A DNA stretch of 64,000 nucleotides from Luteolibacter sp. Y139 (GTDB lineage: Bacteria > Verrucomicrobiota > Verrucomicrobiia > Verrucomicrobiales > Akkermansiaceae): assembly GCF_038066715.1 (NCBI RefSeq), contig NZ_JBBUKT010000002.1, forward strand, positions 62,001-126,000, in the 5' to 3' direction. Position numbers and translations under genes: made by a program. Positions 61,382 through 64,000 of the stretch are shown here, piece after piece (the stretch's first letter is position 1; the number at the start of each line of letters is the position of its first letter). The notes below the pieces were generated by a model. That model was not told the DNA's origin. It saw only the letters and a list, made by a program, of their open reading frames with translations, and did not search any database.

Positions 61382-61415
61382 TCGCTCCCGCTTTCCGCGG
61401 GGAAAACGGGAGCGA
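61382..61415 (-). terminator. Hairpin after the 597-aa Gloeo/Verruco repeat gene
   Basis: TCGCTCCCG (61382-61390) pairs with CGGGAGCGA (61407-61415), and TTTCC/GGGAAA extend the stem inwards. It starts 12 bases after the stop at 61427; no T-run follows. Confidence 0.6.
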
Positions 61416-61426
61416 CAAGAGCTGTG

Positions 61427-63220
61427 CTAGTTGCTGCCGGACGCCGTGCAAGTGGCGTGGTAATCGGCTTCGCCGTTGCGGATCGTGGCTTCGATGCTGG
61501 CGGTCGTGCCGCGTTGAAGCTCAAGGTGGAGATTGAGCGAGGTCTCGTCTCGGGAGGATAGCGACAGGCTGGCGGTGTCGCCGGCGTCCAAGAGGCCCGT
61601 GCCCTTGTATTTCTTCCCGTTGAGCTCGAAGGTGGCCTTGATCTCGTTGTCCTTGTCGATTTTCAGGTCGAGGGGAGCATTTGAGACGCTGCCGCCGGTC
61701 GCCAGACCCGTGAAGCGGTCTTTGACCGGCGACTGGATCGCCACGTAGCCCTTGGAGAGACCTCCACGGCTGTCCGTGACCATGTAGGTGAGCATGCGGC
61801 TGGGCGGGTTTTCCTCTTGGGTGGTGAACCTCAGTTTGACGCCTTGCGGGGTCTCGAGGAGTTCGATGTGACCTGCTCCCTCACCATTGATGTGGGCGAT
61901 CGTCAGAGGGTCGGAATCCGCATCCTGGTCGTTGGCGAGGATGTCGATGACGACCTCGCGCTGGCCATTTTTCGCTTTGCGGGGCAGCCAGGCCTCATCG
62001 GGAGCTGCCACGGGCACGAAATTGGGTGAAGTTGTGGATTCGTGAAGGCGGAAGAGGCGGGGGTAAGGCGGGTTTTCGCTAGAGTCGAAATCCAAGAGTC
62101 CGTGAGCCAGTCCGTCATTCCCTTCGACCAGCGCGGGGTGATACGGGCGGTGGTCAGCAGGGAAGGTTTGGACGATCGAGGTGCCTCCTCCCGGGATGGT
62201 GCGATAAATGAAGCCGCCGCCCTCAGGTCCTCCGGAGGGGGAAACGCCGTAGATGCCATGCGAGGTGTAGAGCGGGGTCCACAAATAGACATAGCCCAAA
62301 TCCAAGAACCTGAAATCGGCTTCCACGCTGAGAGCTCCATTCAGGCCGATCTTGATGAGCGAATTCTGGGTGTTCCCGATGAAGCCGTCAGGGGTTACTT
62401 CCAGCCAGCTGATCTTATCCCGGAAGGGGTGGAACTCGCTGAGAACGGTGATGTCGCCATTGTCTTCCAAGCGGAAGAAATTGCCGTAGGTGAAGCGGGA
62501 GAAGAAGCCGGCCTCGATCGGTCCCCCAATGCTGGTAGTGCCGTAGATCCGTCCGTCCGAACCGATGGCCACATGGGTGGGCGACGAAGGGGGGTATTTC
62601 GCATCCGGGGGCACTGGGACGCCTGGTGGGTAGCCTGATGGAGCCTCGAAGGCGTGGACGGTTTGGAAGGATCCATCCAAAGACAGCCGGAAAATCGTGC
62701 CGCCGCCCAACGGTCCGCCGTCTGACATGACGCCGACAAGGTCACCGGATGGTGTGGCCGCCAGTCGCTGGACGCGGTAGCCCTCCGTCACAGGATTGAC
62801 GTCATGAAGGACGCTGAAGACTCCATCGGGAGACCAGCGGAAAATGGTCCCGGCGGCGAAAGCACCTCCATAGGTGGTGCCGCCGTAGAATGCGCCATCA
62901 GGACCGGCAATCAGCGGGCAACTGGTGCCTGTGCCGGTTTGGTTGGTGGCACTCGCGTCATCGCTCTCGTCCAAGGCAAACAGGACCTCCGAGTTTTGGC
63001 CCGGAGCCACCCGGTAGATGTAGCCTCCTTGGTTTTCTTCCGACCAGCCGGAGAGCCCGTAGAAGTAACCATCGCCGCGGTTGACGAGGTTGACCATGGG
63101 CTGGATGACCTTATCGAGGGTCTGAATTTCCTCGTAAGTGGTCGCGGATGCGATCGTCGGAGACAAGGAAACGGCTCCGGCGAGAATGATTGAGCGGATG
63201 CAGGTGTTAGGGTGATGCAC
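61427..63220 (-). CDS. Gloeo/Verruco-repeat exported protein, paralog 2
   Basis: 597 aa from GTG 63220. Same layout as paralog 1: signal peptide, blades FYGGTTYGGAFAAGTIFRWSPDG, GVMSDGGPLGGGTIFRLSLDG and IYGTTSIGGPIEAGF, cadherin-like VIDILANDQDADSDPLTIA and the end IRNGEADYHATCTASGSN. The two are a clear tandem duplicate that has diverged. Probably secreted; a shared conserved tail hints at a common sorting or binding role. Confidence 0.85.
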   Translation of the reverse strand: MHHPNTCIRSIILAGAVSLSPTIASATTYEEIQTLDKVIQPMVNLVNRGDGYFYGLSGWSEENQGGYIYRVAPGQNSEVLFALDESDDASATNQTGTGTSCPLIAGPDGAFYGGTTYGGAFAAGTIFRWSPDGVFSVLHDVNPVTEGYRVQRLAATPSGDLVGVMSDGGPLGGGTIFRLSLDGSFQTVHAFEAPSGYPPGVPVPPDAKYPPSSPTHVAIGSDGRIYGTTSIGGPIEAGFFSRFTYGNFFRLEDNGDITVLSEFHPFRDKISWLEVTPDGFIGNTQNSLIKIGLNGALSVEADFRFLDLGYVYLWTPLYTSHGIYGVSPSGGPEGGGFIYRTIPGGGTSIVQTFPADHRPYHPALVEGNDGLAHGLLDFDSSENPPYPRLFRLHESTTSPNFVPVAAPDEAWLPRKAKNGQREVVIDILANDQDADSDPLTIAHINGEGAGHIELLETPQGVKLRFTTQEENPPSRMLTYMVTDSRGGLSKGYVAIQSPVKDRFTGLATGGSVSNAPLDLKIDKDNEIKATFELNGKKYKGTGLLDAGDTASLSLSSRDETSLNLHLELQRGTTASIEATIRNGEADYHATCTASGSN

Positions 63221-63224
63221 GCAT

Positions 63225-63272
63225 GAAAGCTGTTGATGCGTGGGTGGTGGGTCAATAACTTTCCTGTAACTT
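63225..63272 (-). promoter_or_regulatory. Conserved upstream block of paralog 2
   Basis: Minus-strand blocks AAGTTACAGGAAAG (63272-63259), ATTGACC (63256-63250) and TCAACAGCTTTC (63236-63225). Same order and same spacing as upstream of paralog 1. Confidence 0.5.
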
Positions 63273-63315
63273 ATTTGAGTCTTTATTTATTATGAAGCTG
63301 GCGAGGACTCCCGGG

Positions 63316-64000
63316 TTAGATCGGGGTCACGTCCACCGAGACCTTCAGCGTGTGGCTCAGGCCGCCGACGGTGACGCCGCGGAGGGGTGAGACGTCGCGG
63401 TAGTCGCGGCCGGTGGCGACGGTGATGTGGCGTTCGCCGGGGCGGACGTTGTTGGTGGGGTCGAAATCGAGCCAGCCTTGGCCGGGCACGAAGACGGAGA
63501 CCCAGGCGTGCGAGGCGTCGGCACCGACCAGCTTCGGCTTGCCTGGTGGCGGCAGGGTTTCGAGGTAGCCGGAGACGTAGCGCGCGGGCATGCCGATGGA
63601 TCGCAGGGAGGCGATCATGATTTGGGCGAAGTCCTGGCAGACGCCGCGGCGGTTTTTCAGCACTTCGACGACCGGGGTGGCGACGGTGGTGAAGTCGGGG
63701 TCGAACTTGAACTCGTGGAAGATGCGTGCGTTGAAGGCGGAGACGGCTTCAAGCACGCAGCGGCCGGGAGTGAAATCCGGCCGGGCAAACTCGGCGAGTT
63801 CCGGAAGAACGGGGATCAGTGGAGAAGACAAGGCGAAGGCGCGGGCTTCGAGGGCGGCCGGTTCCTTGGATGTCTTGAGTCGGGCAGGCAACTGGTCCCA
63901 TGGGCCGCCGGCTTCGAGTGGAAGCTGACCTGCGGATAGGACCTCCACTTCGCTCTCCGCCGTGATGATGAGTTCGGGGTGAGGGCGCTGGATGGAGAAG
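63316..64000 (-). CDS. Transglutaminase-like cysteine protein, 5' end beyond the window
   Basis: About 228 residues visible; the frame continues past 64000 (FSIQRPHPELIITAESEVEV at the edge), which matches the N-terminal domain of bacterial transglutaminase-like proteins. Catalytic triad region: RRGVCQDFAQIM (Cys), DASHAWVSVFVPGQGW (His) and DFDPTNN (Asp). It likely acts as a peptidase or protein cross-linker. Internal GTG starts such as 63948 are not needed. Confidence 0.9.
   Translation of the reverse strand, partial: FSIQRPHPELIITAESEVEVLSAGQLPLEAGGPWDQLPARLKTSKEPAALEARAFALSSPLIPVLPELAEFARPDFTPGRCVLEAVSAFNARIFHEFKFDPDFTTVATPVVEVLKNRRGVCQDFAQIMIASLRSIGMPARYVSGYLETLPPPGKPKLVGADASHAWVSVFVPGQGWLDFDPTNNVRPGERHITVATGRDYRDVSPLRGVTVGGLSHTLKVSVDVTPI

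Overview
The window looks like chromosomal sequence from a GC-rich Verrucomicrobium, most likely of the Verrucomicrobiales / Luteolibacter-Haloferula kind. This is inferred from gene content; no rRNA is present to confirm it. Supporting signs are two tandem proteins with Gloeobacter/Verrucomicrobia-type GTIFR repeats, a PEP-CTERM protein, a giant protein of autotransporter-associated strand repeats without an autotransporter barrel, a recurring Y-x-[IL]-[EQ]-x-S-x-x-L-x-x-W surface-protein module, and palindromic intergenic repeats. I see no transposase, integrase, CRISPR array, tRNA or rRNA.

Layout. 1-5.8 kb: the end of a cadherin-like repeat protein, two unknown exported proteins, an acyl-activating enzyme with a degenerate acyltransferase-like N-terminus, and lipoprotein MsrA. 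6.0-15.6 kb: a compact type II secretion operon (two GspG pseudopilins, GspH/I/J-like minor pseudopilins, GspK, GspL, GspM, two paralogous small exported proteins, and secretin GspD). GspE, GspF, GspO and a recognisable GspC are absent. 15.6-27.4 kb: TPR protein, a YwqK/MORN-like gene between duplicated terminators, a MauG/cytochrome c peroxidase, two proteins sharing a GWLLSRDAEKL module that flank a divergent qorB/qorR-type pair with a clear operator, and a ligase-associated helicase/PdeM repair pair. 27.4-33.1 kb: MscS with a DUF432 protein, then a cobalamin-riboswitch-controlled operon encoding a PEP-CTERM DUF4465 protein, a BtuB-like TonB receptor and a second surface protein. 33.1-42 kb: VOC protein, propeller-like protein, heparinase II/III-type lyase, rpsB-tsf, VanW and a metzincin-motif protein with an NPCBM-like end. 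42.1-46.6 kb: the strand-repeat giant. 46.6-53.7 kb: Mrp ATPase, orphan ABC ATPase, then ctaB, two SCO-like proteins and DUF420 (cytochrome oxidase/heme assembly), then hisD. 53.7-64 kb: KDPG aldolase plus ROK kinase, alpha/beta hydrolase, YlbF, DedA, plsY-gpsA, the two Gloeo/Verruco repeat proteins and the end of a transglutaminase.

The most interesting unit is the B12 operon (29.1-33.05 kb). It appears to be a Verrucomicrobial counterpart of Bacteroidetes cobalamin-capture systems, with the presumed surface binder carrying a PEP-CTERM sorting tail. Second is the T2SS operon, where a duplication has put the gspD signal-peptide region on a copy of the neighbouring small exported protein. Much of the rest of the window encodes exported or surface proteins that a T2SS could serve, but that link is inference.
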